A stretch of 15,434 nucleotides of DNA from JAAYLN01 sp964592855 (GCA_964592855.1 CAZQKI010000107.1:1-15434), one strand, 5' to 3'. Shown: positions 1 through 8,130, counted from the stretch's first letter. Numbers and translations are program-made. The notes: generated by a model not told the origin, from the sequence alone.

Positions 1-1103
1 GTAGCCCCCTCATGCCACTCCCAGCGGACGGTCTGGCTGGGGCATTCGTGGGATGGGCTGTGGAGAATTTCCAGCAGCATGCGGGCCGCCTGCTGTCCAA
101 ATTCGTAGCGCTTCACATCCACGCAGCTGAGGCCGGGCCAATGCCGGCGGGTGAACTCCGTGCAATCGCAACTGGCCAATCCAAAGTCGAGGCCGATGCG
201 GAATCGCGATCGGGCCATCTGCGCGAGGATGGCGGTGGCGGTGTGGTCCGACGACGCGACGACGCCCACGCCGGGCCCCAGCATCGGCTCCAGAACCGCA
301 GCCAGACGCTCCTGGCTGGAGACCACCAGGCTCGCCTCGCACAGTTGGATGCCGGCCTTCCTGGCCAGGTCGGCGACCCCCCGCAGCCGGTCGACCAGCG
401 AATAGTGGGGCAAGCCGTCGTCGTACGTCGGGCTCACGAACACCAGCTTGCGATACCCCCGCGCGGCCAGTTGCGAGGCGACCAGCCGGCCGGCATGGAC
501 TTCGTCGCGGCGCAGACTGTTCTGCGGATGCTTGACGTTGGTGTCGACCCACAGGCACACCGGCGCCACGCGGGAGACCAATTCGGTCATCGCGGGCGAG
601 ATGAGCCCGAGCACCACCATGCCGTCGACCATGCGCTCCTGGAAGATCCGGGAGGGATGCTGGGGCGGGCGCGGGGCTTGCGCACCCCGGGTGCGCGAGC
701 GGGCGGAGGTCGGAACCGGCGCCGCCAGCACTTGCTTGATCTCCGAGGAGCGCGTCAGGGCCAGCACGTAGCCCTCGGCCTCCAGTCCACTGCTGATCCC
801 CAGAATGGTCTCGTAGTCCACCAGCGAGGTCAGGGGCGCTTCGGGCACGAGCATGCCGATGAGGTGCGTGCTGCTGCGCTGCATGGCGCGTGCGGAGGCG
901 TTGGGGACAAAGCCCAGGCGGGCCGCCACAGCCCGGATGTGCTCGGCACGGCGCACGGCGGGCCCGTAGGCCTCCTTGTGCTTGCCGTTGAGGACCCGCG
1001 AGACCGTGCAGGTCGACACGCCCGCTTCACGGGCGATTTCCTTCAGTGTTGCGGGAATAGATGGCTCCAAATGTGTGGGTTGTGGCGCATTTTCGGGGTG
1101 CAT
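1..1103 (-). CDS. LacI-family transcriptional regulator, C-terminus cut by window edge
   Basis: A DNA-binding regulator of the LacI/GalR family, which usually binds palindromic operators and responds to a sugar. Translating the reverse strand from the ATG at 1103 gives 367 residues with no stop before the edge. Residues 19-40 form the classic N-terminal helix-turn-helix (TLKEIAREAGVS followed by TVSRVLNG). The hinge helix follows (PNASARAMQR, about 67-76), then a periplasmic-binding-protein-like effector domain from about residue 80. The family is usually 330-370 residues, so only a few are probably missing. This ATG is the only in-frame start I can see ahead of the HTH, and it has no clear Shine-Dalgarno sequence. 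Residues about 128-152 are a Pro/Arg/Ala-rich stretch inside the first effector subdomain, which looks like an insertion. The gene diverges from the beta-repeat gene at 1212, and a LacI-type operator lies between them, so local control and autoregulation are likely. The effector sugar cannot be read from the sequence. Confidence 0.93.
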   Translation of the reverse strand, partial: MHPENAPQPTHLEPSIPATLKEIAREAGVSTCTVSRVLNGKHKEAYGPAVRRAEHIRAVAARLGFVPNASARAMQRSSTHLIGMLVPEAPLTSLVDYETILGISSGLEAEGYVLALTRSSEIKQVLAAPVPTSARSRTRGAQAPRPPQHPSRIFQERMVDGMVVLGLISPAMTELVSRVAPVCLWVDTNVKHPQNSLRRDEVHAGRLVASQLAARGYRKLVFVSPTYDDGLPHYSLVDRLRGVADLARKAGIQLCEASLVVSSQERLAAVLEPMLGPGVGVVASSDHTATAILAQMARSRFRIGLDFGLASCDCTEFTRRHWPGLSCVDVKRYEFGQQAARMLLEILHSPSHECPSQTVRWEWHEGA

Positions 1104-1126
1104 GGGAAAAATCCCAAAGATAACCC

Positions 1127-1156
1127 TTGAATTCGTAAACGTTTGCAGTTTATAAT
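1127..1156 (+). promoter_or_regulatory. Sigma70-type promoter for the beta-repeat gene
   Basis: A TTGAAT -35 element (1127-1132) and a perfect TATAAT -10 element (1151-1156) are separated by 18 bp. Transcription would start near 1163, giving an untranslated leader of about 50 bases before the GTG at 1212. This is the best-matching promoter in the window and points at the gene at 1212. Confidence 0.75.
1135..1146. promoter_or_regulatory. LacI-family operator palindrome
   Basis: GTAAACGTTTGC is a 12-bp inverted repeat with a single mismatched pair (GTAAAC against GTTTGC) and the central CG typical of LacI/GalR/CcpA-type operators. It lies wholly within the 18-bp spacer of the promoter at 1127-1156, so a bound repressor would block RNA polymerase. 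It is about 30 bp upstream of the divergent LacI-family gene, which makes that protein the obvious ligand and autoregulation possible. The match is seen in sequence; the pairing with this regulator is inferred. Confidence 0.72.
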
Positions 1157-1196
1157 AGGCGCATGGTTAGCGAATGTCAATCGCAGGCTCAAAAAA

Positions 1197-1204
1197 AGGA
1201 AGAG
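1197..1204 (+). promoter_or_regulatory. Ribosome binding site that fixes the GTG start at 1212
   Basis: AGGAAGAG ends 7 bases before GTG 1212-1214. It decides the start: the frame is open further upstream to a TTG at 1143, but that codon lies upstream of the -10 element and cannot be in the transcript made from the promoter at 1127-1156. Confidence 0.6.
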
Positions 1205-1211
1205 TCATCCA

Positions 1212-3332
1212 GTGAAACATCAGCAGCTTAGGGAAACGGCGCAGCGTCACGAGACCAACCGTCAGCTCAACTCGGCCTGGCGCATGGCGCTGGGGTTGTC
1301 GTTCCTGTCGAGCATGATCCTGCTGGCCGTCCCGGCCCGGGCGGGATTGCTGTATTGGGATGCCCTCCAAGCCAAGAGCGGCACGGGTGGCGGCGGCACC
1401 GGCAACTGGAACACAACGTCCCTCCACTGGTACCCCGGTTCGGGAAGCAGCGACCTGGCCTGGAACAACAGCGGCTTCGTCAACACCGCCGCTTTCGCCG
1501 GCACCGCTGGTACCGTGACGCTGACCGCCGCCATCAGCGCCAATAAACTGGTCTTCGCCAGCGGCGGGTACACGGTCGTCAGCAACAAGCTGACACTGAA
1601 CGGCACGGCCCCCGCCATCGACGTCAAGTCGGGCACCAACGCAATCAGTTCCATTTTGGCGGGATCGGCCGGCTTGATCGTTTCCGGCACCGGCAACCTG
1701 ATCCTTTCCGGCACCAACATCTACACCAAGGCGACGACCGTCAACGGCGGCACGCTGACCCTGGACTTCAGCCAGTCGGTACGCACCACCAACATTTTGG
1801 ATGCCACGCTGGCCACCGCCTATATCAACATGAACGGCTGCACGCTCGTGCTCCGCGGCAAGAGCGGGGCCGTCAACAGCCAGACGTTCATTGGGGCCAA
1901 CGGATTGGCCCTCCGGGCCGCCTCCACGGTCACCCTGGTTCAAAACGGCGCAAGCAGCCTCAGCCTCAATGTGCTGGGCATAGCCCGCAATGTCGGCGCC
2001 ACCGTTGATTGCACGCTGCCCGCCACGGGCGGCATCGCCACGACCCTGGGGTCGGCCAATACGCTCCTGACCGTCAACAGCGTCCCCTTCGCGACCGTCG
2101 GCGGCGTGGATTGGGCCGCCAAGGATGCCGCCAATGCCAAGCTCATTGCAGGATCGGGCATCTCCGGCTTCTACACGCCCAGCACCGCCACGACCCTCTC
2201 GGGCAATGCGGATGTCGCCAGCGGCGTGAACACCACCCTTGCGGTGGCTCCGTCAACCACCAGCCTGCGCTTCAATCAAGCGGAAGCCCGCACGATCACG
2301 ATGAACTCGGGAATCACGCTGACACCCCTCGGCATTCTGATCACCCCCAACGTCGGCAACAATCTGACGACGATCACCGGCGGCCGGCTCCGCGGCGGCA
2401 GCGGCAACGACCTGGTCATCATCCAGAACAACACCGCCAACAGCCTGCTGATCAACTCGCAGATCATCAACTCCGGCGCCGCGACCGCGCTGACCAAGAG
2501 CGGCCCCGGCCTTGCGACCCTGACCGCTACCAGCACCTACACGGGGCTGAATTATCTGAACGACGGCACCCTGAGCATCTCCGGCAACGCCAATCTGGGC
2601 GATCCCGCCACCGGGGCCGCCATCCATCTCGCCGGCGGCGCGCTGCTCGCCACGGAGACGTTGGCCCTGGATAACAGCGGCGCCAATGCGCGCAGCGTCT
2701 CCCTGCTGGGAAAAGGGGGAACGTTTGCCGTCCGCACCGGCAAGACCCTCACGGTCCGGGGAACGATCAGCGACCACGTCAATGGCGCGGGACCGCTCAC
2801 CGTCGGGACGGCCGGCGAAACCGGCACGCTGCTGCTCGCCGGTACCAACACCTACACCAGTCCGACCACCGTAAACGCCGGCACGCTGGCGGTTAACGGC
2901 AGCGTATCCAACGCCATCACGGTCGCAAGCGGCGCCACGTTGACGGGAACAGGCCGTATCTCCGCCGCAGCGGCCACGGCTGCGGTCACGATCAACGGCG
3001 GCTTTCTCGATCCGGGTACGGCGGGCGGCGTCGGCTCCCTGTCGGTTACCGGCAATGTCGCCTTCGCGAGTGGCGGCACGCTGCAGGTGCAGGTGAACGC
3101 CGGGAGTGCGGATCGGCTGACCGTGTCCGGAAACGTGACGGCGGCGACCGGACTTGTGAATGTCGAGGTGACGGCCACCGGCGCGGGGGCCGGCCCCTGG
3201 AAGATCATTTCCGCCTCCGCGATCATGCCGACGTTCACCACCTCGAACCCGAAGATGATTGTGAAAAAGCGGGCCGGCGGTACGGAACTGTGGCTCGAAC
3301 GCAACGCCGGCACAATCTTGGTCATCCGCTGA
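1212..3332 (+). CDS. Secreted autotransporter-associated beta-strand repeat protein without barrel
   Basis: An extracellular or surface beta-helix protein of 706 residues; the exact role is unknown. The start is GTG 1212, preceded by AGGAAGAG. A basic N-region, a hydrophobic core (LGLSFLSSMILLAV) and an ARA cleavage site near residue 44 form a signal peptide. The mature chain is rich in Gly, Thr, Ala, Asn and Ser. It carries copies of the passenger-associated beta-strand repeat of the form G-x-L-x-L-x-G-T-N-x-Y-T-x-x-T-T-V-N-x-G-T-L, clearest at about residues 161-187, 430-458 and 536-564. An N-terminal GNWNTTSLHW segment at about 60-70 is typical of these proteins. The last 100 residues resemble the end of a passenger domain (FLDPG, then GSLSVTGN, then SADRLTVSGN). 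No beta-barrel translocator and no PEP-CTERM-type anchor follow; it ends in ILVIR. An in-frame ATG at 1284 is a weaker alternative start without a Shine-Dalgarno sequence. Expression is probably controlled by the LacI-type operator at 1135-1146. Confidence 0.88.
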   Translation: MKHQQLRETAQRHETNRQLNSAWRMALGLSFLSSMILLAVPARAGLLYWDALQAKSGTGGGGTGNWNTTSLHWYPGSGSSDLAWNNSGFVNTAAFAGTAGTVTLTAAISANKLVFASGGYTVVSNKLTLNGTAPAIDVKSGTNAISSILAGSAGLIVSGTGNLILSGTNIYTKATTVNGGTLTLDFSQSVRTTNILDATLATAYINMNGCTLVLRGKSGAVNSQTFIGANGLALRAASTVTLVQNGASSLSLNVLGIARNVGATVDCTLPATGGIATTLGSANTLLTVNSVPFATVGGVDWAAKDAANAKLIAGSGISGFYTPSTATTLSGNADVASGVNTTLAVAPSTTSLRFNQAEARTITMNSGITLTPLGILITPNVGNNLTTITGGRLRGGSGNDLVIIQNNTANSLLINSQIINSGAATALTKSGPGLATLTATSTYTGLNYLNDGTLSISGNANLGDPATGAAIHLAGGALLATETLALDNSGANARSVSLLGKGGTFAVRTGKTLTVRGTISDHVNGAGPLTVGTAGETGTLLLAGTNTYTSPTTVNAGTLAVNGSVSNAITVASGATLTGTGRISAAAATAAVTINGGFLDPGTAGGVGSLSVTGNVAFASGGTLQVQVNAGSADRLTVSGNVTAATGLVNVEVTATGAGAGPWKIISASAIMPTFTTSNPKMIVKKRAGGTELWLERNAGTILVIR

Positions 3333-3344
3333 GGGGCTGGCTAA

Positions 3345-3395
3345 CTCCCTGCCGGGACCAATTACTAAGCGTCGCATTGTGGTCCTTACAGGGAG
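3345..3395. repeat. Two-stem inverted repeat (RNA hairpin) after the beta-repeat gene
   Basis: CTCCCTG (3345-3351) pairs perfectly with CAGGGAG (3389-3395). Inside it GGACCA (3355-3360) pairs perfectly with TGGTCC (3380-3385). The stems are separated by 3-base bulges on each side, and a G-U pair at 3354/3386 could extend the inner stem. The loop is 19 bases. It begins 13 bases after the stop codon of the upstream gene, so it could stabilise the 3' end or end transcription. No T-run follows, so it is not a classical intrinsic terminator. Confidence 0.6.
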
Positions 3396-3403
3396 CATCT
3401 GAA

Positions 3404-3429
3404 AATCCTGTAAATCATGTAATCCTGTC
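3404..3429. repeat. Three tandem AATCCTGT-like units
   Basis: AATCCTGTA, AATCATGT and AATCCTGTC lie head to tail in the gap between two genes, directly after the inverted repeat at 3345-3395 and 28 bases before the next start codon. The units differ by one base in the core octamer. The stretch is AT-rich against the GC-rich surroundings. I recall similar intergenic AATCCTGT runs in other environmental bacteria but cannot check this. It could be a dispersed repeat or a binding site; no function can be assigned. Confidence 0.5.
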
Positions 3430-3456
3430 AAAGACAATTTCGAGACGCGTAGTAAT

Positions 3457-6400
3457 ATGAACCGCTTACGAATAGACAGACAAACCTTTTGCACGCGGCC
3501 CGGCAGGACCGCTGCCGTCTGCGGCCCGGCACACCGCCTGGCCGGCTTGATGGCCGCCATGTCCGTGATGATCGCCTGCGCCGCCGGGCTCCGCGCCGTC
3601 GCCGTGGAGCCGCCGGGCGGTACCGCGAAGGGCTTCGGCGAAAACCTCCTCGTCAACGGCGATTTCTCCGCCGACCTCGCGGGCTGGGATGTCAAGGGGA
3701 AGGCGCAGGTGCAGACGCTCGACGGCGTCACAACCCTCGCCGTGACGACCGGCGGCCTGGTTCAGCAGATCGCGCTGGACCCGGCCTGGCGCACCTTGCG
3801 GGTGACCCTGCGCCTCCGCGCCACCGGCGTGGAGGTGGGCGATCAGGACTGGAAGACCGCGCGGCTGGCCATGTGCTTCTTCAAGGCCGACGGCCAGAAA
3901 ACAAAGGGCTGGCCCAACGTCTTCATGAGTTCCGGCACGACCGGCTGGGCCGTCTGCCAGCGGGACTACGCGATTCCGGAGGACGCCGTCCGGCTGGAGG
4001 TTTCGGCGGCGAATTTCGGCACCTCGGGCCACGCCGATTTTCAGGACATCCGGATCGAGGCCCTCGACCCGGAGAAGGCGGCAGTCCCCGCGGCGCCCTC
4101 AGGGATCACGCTGCTGTCGACCCCGGACGCAGTCGCCGCCAGGGATCTGCCGGACCGCGCGCAGTTCCACCTCTTCGTCCTGATGGGCCAATCGAACATG
4201 CACGGCCTCGCGCCGCCGGTGGCTGCCTATCGGAAGCCGCATCCGCGCGTCCTTTCCCTCCAGCTCGACGGACAATGGGCGCCGGCCAGGACCCCGTTGG
4301 ACATGTGGCGCGTCGGCGGTTTCAGCCTGGCCGAGTCTTTCGGGCGGCACTATGCGGAGCTGCATCCGGGGGTGACCGTTGGCCTGATCATGGCGGCGCA
4401 GGCGGGCGACAGCATCGATGAGCTTTCCAAGGGCGCCGTGGACAGGAACGGACGGGCCGTCTACGACGATTCCCTGCGGCTGATCACGCCGGCGCTCGCG
4501 CAGGGCACCCTCAAGGCCGTGCTCTGGCAGCAGGGAACGGCAAACCTCCGCGACAAGGCCTACACGGCCAAACTGAAGTCATTCATCGAACAACTCCGCA
4601 CCGACCTCCGCGACCCGGCGGTTCCGTTCATTGCCGGTGAGCTCGGCCGGTTCACGCCGGGAACCGCCCCGTTCAACGCCGCGCTTTCGCAACTCCTGGC
4701 GACAATCCCCAATACCAGACTGGCCAGTTCGGAGGGGCTGACCGACCGAGGCGACCAACTCCATTTCTCCGGCGAGTCGGCCGAACTCTACGGGCGCCGT
4801 TTTCTGGCCGAGTATCTGGCGGCTGTCGAACCGCAGCTCGCATCCAAAGTCGACACGACGGCGCCGGCATCGGCAGCCACGGAAGCCGCAGCCGCATCGC
4901 CTGGAAAGGCCCCGGTCATTCTGCTCAAGCTCGATGACGTCAGCTACTGGATCTCCCCGCGCTGGCAGCGCACCGCCGATTATCTGGCGACCAACAACCT
5001 CAAGGCCGCGTTCGGCATCATCGGCGGCGGCCTGGAGAAGGCGGGCCCGGAAACCGTCCGGTGGATCCGGGAGCGCCGCCAGTCGGGACTCGTCGAATTC
5101 TGGCTGCACGGCTACACGCTCAGAACGGCCGCCGACACGGGCGAGTTCGAGCAGGGCACGGTCGCGGAACAGCAGGCGATCCTGGAAAAGGTCGAAGGCC
5201 TGGCCCGCGAAAAACTGGGCTTCGAACTGAACGCCTTCGGGGCGCACTGGAGCAACACAACCCCCGAGACGGAGCAAGCGGTCGAAGCCGTTCCCGCCAT
5301 CAAGGTCTGGCTCTACGGCCCCAAGGATTCCAAGTTCTACACACGCCGCTCCCTGCCCTGCGTGATGGGGTTGGAGAATCCGACGTTCATTCCCGATTTC
5401 GAAAAGTTCAAGGCCGCCTACGAGAAGACGGGCTGCCTGCAGGAGGTGCTCGTCCTCCAGGGTCACCCCGACGCCTGGGGTGACGAGGTGCGCTGGGGGG
5501 GCTTCGTCAAGATCATCGCGTTCCTCAAGTCCAAGGGGTGCGTGTTCATGACGCCGTCCGAGTATCTGGCGCGCGGGTCCGCCGCCGCGGCCGACACCTT
5601 CCCGTTCGCCATGCCGTGGAACGATACACGCGCAGGCGTCGCGACGGACGTCTCGTTCCTGAACGAAAAGCCCGCCGGGAAGAACGGTCCCATCATCGTC
5701 AAGGATGGCCATTTCGCCGAGCAGGATACCGGACGGCGCATCCGCTTCTTCGGCGTCAACATGGGGGGCTCGGAAGCGTTTCCCGAGCAGGCCGACGCCG
5801 TGATGTTCGCCAGGCGCCTCGCCAAGGCCGGGGTGAACATTGTGCGCCTGCACCACTTGGACAACTCGTGGCCGACGCCCGGCTGCAGCATCTGGGACCG
5901 GAACTACGCCGACCGCCAGCATTTCGACGCCGCGCAACTCGACAAGCTCGACTACCTCATCGACCAGCTCAAGCGCAACGGCATCTACGTCAACCTCAAC
6001 CTGAAGGTCTCCAAGCACCTCTCGGCCGCCGACGGCCTGCCCGAGAGCATCGCCCAGGTGCCCTTCCTGCACCAGAAGCGGATCGACTTCTTCCAGCGCC
6101 GGATGATCGAGCTTCAGAAGGACTACGCCCGGAACCTGCTCACGCATACGAACGCCTATACGGGCTTCGCCTATTCCGCAGATCCCGCCGTGGCCTGCAT
6201 CGAGATCAACAACGAGAATTCGCTGCTGGGCTTCTGGACGCGCTCGCTGGGACGCGGACTGGAGACGCTGCCCGAGCCCTTCAAAACCGAACTCGAAACG
6301 CTCTGGACGGCCTGGCTGCGGGAGCGCTATGCGTCCACGGCCGCGTTGGCGAACGCATGGATGGAGAACACCACGCCGCCGGGTGCTTCACTGCTGTCGC

Positions 6401-8130
6401 CGAAAAGCGTGTGGACGTTTGAATCCCACGCCCCGAGCGTGGCCACGATCATTCAAACGCCCGGCACCGATCCGCAGGCGGCCCCGGCCGTCGGCGTCAC
6501 CGTGAAGCAGAACGATCCCGTCGAATGGCACATCCAGGCGCATCTGGCGGGGCTGACGCTCACGGACGGCGCGATGTACACCGTTTCCTTCCGCGCGCGG
6601 GCCGAGAAGCCGGGAGCCCTGCGTGTCAACGTGCGGAAGGACGTCGATGACTGGAGCAACATGGGGCTTGAAGCCGCGGTTGACGTCGGGACGGAACTGC
6701 GGCCATTCACCTTGACGTTCCGGGCCGCCAGCACGGTTCCCGGCCACGCCCGCCTGGGCTTTGTCCTGGGGCGCTTCACGGGCGCCGTCGAGATCACGGA
6801 CGTGCGTTTGGCTCCGGGCGTGAAGGATGCCGGCCTGCAGGAAAACGATGCGCTGGACACGCGCATTCATGTACCGACCGTCATGACGGACCGCCAGGAA
6901 TCGGACTGGCTGGCGTTTCTGATCGATACCGAGCGGGCCTACGCGGATGAAATGCGGCGCCTGCTGAAGGATGAACTGAAGGTCCGCGCCAACGTCGCGC
7001 TAACCCAAATCGACTACGGCGGCACGTCCGGCATGTACCGTGAGCAGCAGATGGACTTTGCCGACAGCCACGCCTACTGGCAGCATCCGTCGTTCGCCAA
7101 CAACGACTGGAATCCTGATCGGTGGATGATTCCGAATACGCCGCAAGTGGCCGTGTTTGGCGATGACCGCTTCGGCGAGCTGGGCCAACTGGCCCTGGTG
7201 CGGGTCGCCGACAAGCCCTTCACCGTCTCCGAATACGACCATCCCGCTCCCAGCGACTATGCCTGCGAGATGCTGCCGGAGCTGAGTGCATTCGCCGCGC
7301 TGCAGGACTGGGACGCCATCTATACCTTCGCGATCACAACCTACGCCTCTTCCCGCAAGCCCGACAGCATCCAGGGTTACTTCGACCAGAACAACCACCC
7401 CGCCAAATGGGCCTTCTACCCGACCGCCGCGCTGATCTTCAGGCAGGGGCTGATTCCGCCGGCCAGCGCACAAGCCACCCTCCGGCTCGCGGCGGGTCTG
7501 TGGCGGGACTATACATTCACGGACGAAGGCTGGCGGGCTTTGTCCGGCGCCGCCATCGGGTTCCTGACGCGTCGACTGGCCGTCAGCGATCAGCCGCTTC
7601 CCGCCGGCGAGAAGAGCGCCATTACCGGGCAGGGGCCGTTGCCGAAGCTGGAGACGGTCCGGCTGCAGAAGACGAAGGCCGGCCAGGTTTTCATCGCCGC
7701 CGCGCCTGCCATCGTCGCGTTCGCCGGCTATGTCGGCGGCGAGACCCTGGTCGCCGGCGGCTGCACCTTGACGACCGATGCGTTCGGCAACAACTTCGCC
7801 GCCGTGACCGCCGTGGCCACGGATGGTCAGCCGCTGGGCGCCTCACGTCGCGTGCTGGTCACCATCTGCGGCCGTGTGGAGAATCAGGGAATGGGGTGGA
7901 ATGCGGCGCGAACGACGGTGGGCAGCAAGTGGGGCCAGGGACCGACCGTCGCCCAGCATGTGCCCGCCCGGCTGGCTTTCACGGTCGAAGGCGACCGGAA
8001 GGTCTTTGCCCTGGCGCCCGACGGCGCACGCGCCGGGCAGGTGCCCGCCACGCGCCAAGGCGACCAACTGACGTTCACGGTCGAGGCGGCCGACCGCACG
8101 CTGTTCTACGAGCTGACGGCGGACGATTGA
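3457..8130 (+). CDS. Exported three-domain polysaccharide enzyme: SGNH esterase, deacetylase-like, GH-A glycosidase-like
   Basis: A 1557-residue protein probably acting on a decorated polysaccharide outside the cytoplasm. An N-terminal signal peptide (hydrophobic LAGLMAAMSVMIACAAG) ends near residue 50. Residues about 60-205 look like a carbohydrate-binding beta-sandwich (NLLVNGDFS opening). Residues about 233-462 are a sialate-O-acetylesterase-type SGNH hydrolase: GQSNMHG with nucleophile Ser246, and DQLHFS with Asp433 and His436. Residues about 485-706 resemble polysaccharide deacetylases (KLDD with Asp493/494, WLHGYTL with His551, GAHW with His597, QGHPD with His670). Residues about 740-1400 form a clan GH-A-like barrel: RFFGVN (763-768), NIVRLHHLD (794-802), INNEN with probable acid/base Glu920, and VSEYDHP with probable nucleophile Glu1259. 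A second binding-like domain (about 985-1121) is inserted between the two glutamates. A beta-rich tail ends the chain. The ATG at 3457 has no clear Shine-Dalgarno sequence. The glycosidase family and substrate are not recognised. Confidence 0.87.
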   Translation: MNRLRIDRQTFCTRPGRTAAVCGPAHRLAGLMAAMSVMIACAAGLRAVAVEPPGGTAKGFGENLLVNGDFSADLAGWDVKGKAQVQTLDGVTTLAVTTGGLVQQIALDPAWRTLRVTLRLRATGVEVGDQDWKTARLAMCFFKADGQKTKGWPNVFMSSGTTGWAVCQRDYAIPEDAVRLEVSAANFGTSGHADFQDIRIEALDPEKAAVPAAPSGITLLSTPDAVAARDLPDRAQFHLFVLMGQSNMHGLAPPVAAYRKPHPRVLSLQLDGQWAPARTPLDMWRVGGFSLAESFGRHYAELHPGVTVGLIMAAQAGDSIDELSKGAVDRNGRAVYDDSLRLITPALAQGTLKAVLWQQGTANLRDKAYTAKLKSFIEQLRTDLRDPAVPFIAGELGRFTPGTAPFNAALSQLLATIPNTRLASSEGLTDRGDQLHFSGESAELYGRRFLAEYLAAVEPQLASKVDTTAPASAATEAAAASPGKAPVILLKLDDVSYWISPRWQRTADYLATNNLKAAFGIIGGGLEKAGPETVRWIRERRQSGLVEFWLHGYTLRTAADTGEFEQGTVAEQQAILEKVEGLAREKLGFELNAFGAHWSNTTPETEQAVEAVPAIKVWLYGPKDSKFYTRRSLPCVMGLENPTFIPDFEKFKAAYEKTGCLQEVLVLQGHPDAWGDEVRWGGFVKIIAFLKSKGCVFMTPSEYLARGSAAAADTFPFAMPWNDTRAGVATDVSFLNEKPAGKNGPIIVKDGHFAEQDTGRRIRFFGVNMGGSEAFPEQADAVMFARRLAKAGVNIVRLHHLDNSWPTPGCSIWDRNYADRQHFDAAQLDKLDYLIDQLKRNGIYVNLNLKVSKHLSAADGLPESIAQVPFLHQKRIDFFQRRMIELQKDYARNLLTHTNAYTGFAYSADPAVACIEINNENSLLGFWTRSLGRGLETLPEPFKTELETLWTAWLRERYASTAALANAWMENTTPPGASLLSPKSVWTFESHAPSVATIIQTPGTDPQAAPAVGVTVKQNDPVEWHIQAHLAGLTLTDGAMYTVSFRARAEKPGALRVNVRKDVDDWSNMGLEAAVDVGTELRPFTLTFRAASTVPGHARLGFVLGRFTGAVEITDVRLAPGVKDAGLQENDALDTRIHVPTVMTDRQESDWLAFLIDTERAYADEMRRLLKDELKVRANVALTQIDYGGTSGMYREQQMDFADSHAYWQHPSFANNDWNPDRWMIPNTPQVAVFGDDRFGELGQLALVRVADKPFTVSEYDHPAPSDYACEMLPELSAFAALQDWDAIYTFAITTYASSRKPDSIQGYFDQNNHPAKWAFYPTAALIFRQGLIPPASAQATLRLAAGLWRDYTFTDEGWRALSGAAIGFLTRRLAVSDQPLPAGEKSAITGQGPLPKLETVRLQKTKAGQVFIAAAPAIVAFAGYVGGETLVAGGCTLTTDAFGNNFAAVTAVATDGQPLGASRRVLVTICGRVENQGMGWNAARTTVGSKWGQGPTVAQHVPARLAFTVEGDRKVFALAPDGARAGQVPATRQGDQLTFTVEAADRTLFYELTADD

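Noticed and set aside
12..1130. Long plus-strand open frame opposite the LacI gene
   Set aside because: Its translation is rich in Arg, Gly and His with no domain, while the minus strand encodes a full LacI-type protein with a perfect HTH. It is a GC-rich shadow.
1143..1211. In-frame upstream extension of the beta-repeat gene from TTG 1143
   Set aside because: The codon lies upstream of the TATAAT at 1151-1156, so it would not be in the transcript. GTG 1212 has a good Shine-Dalgarno sequence.
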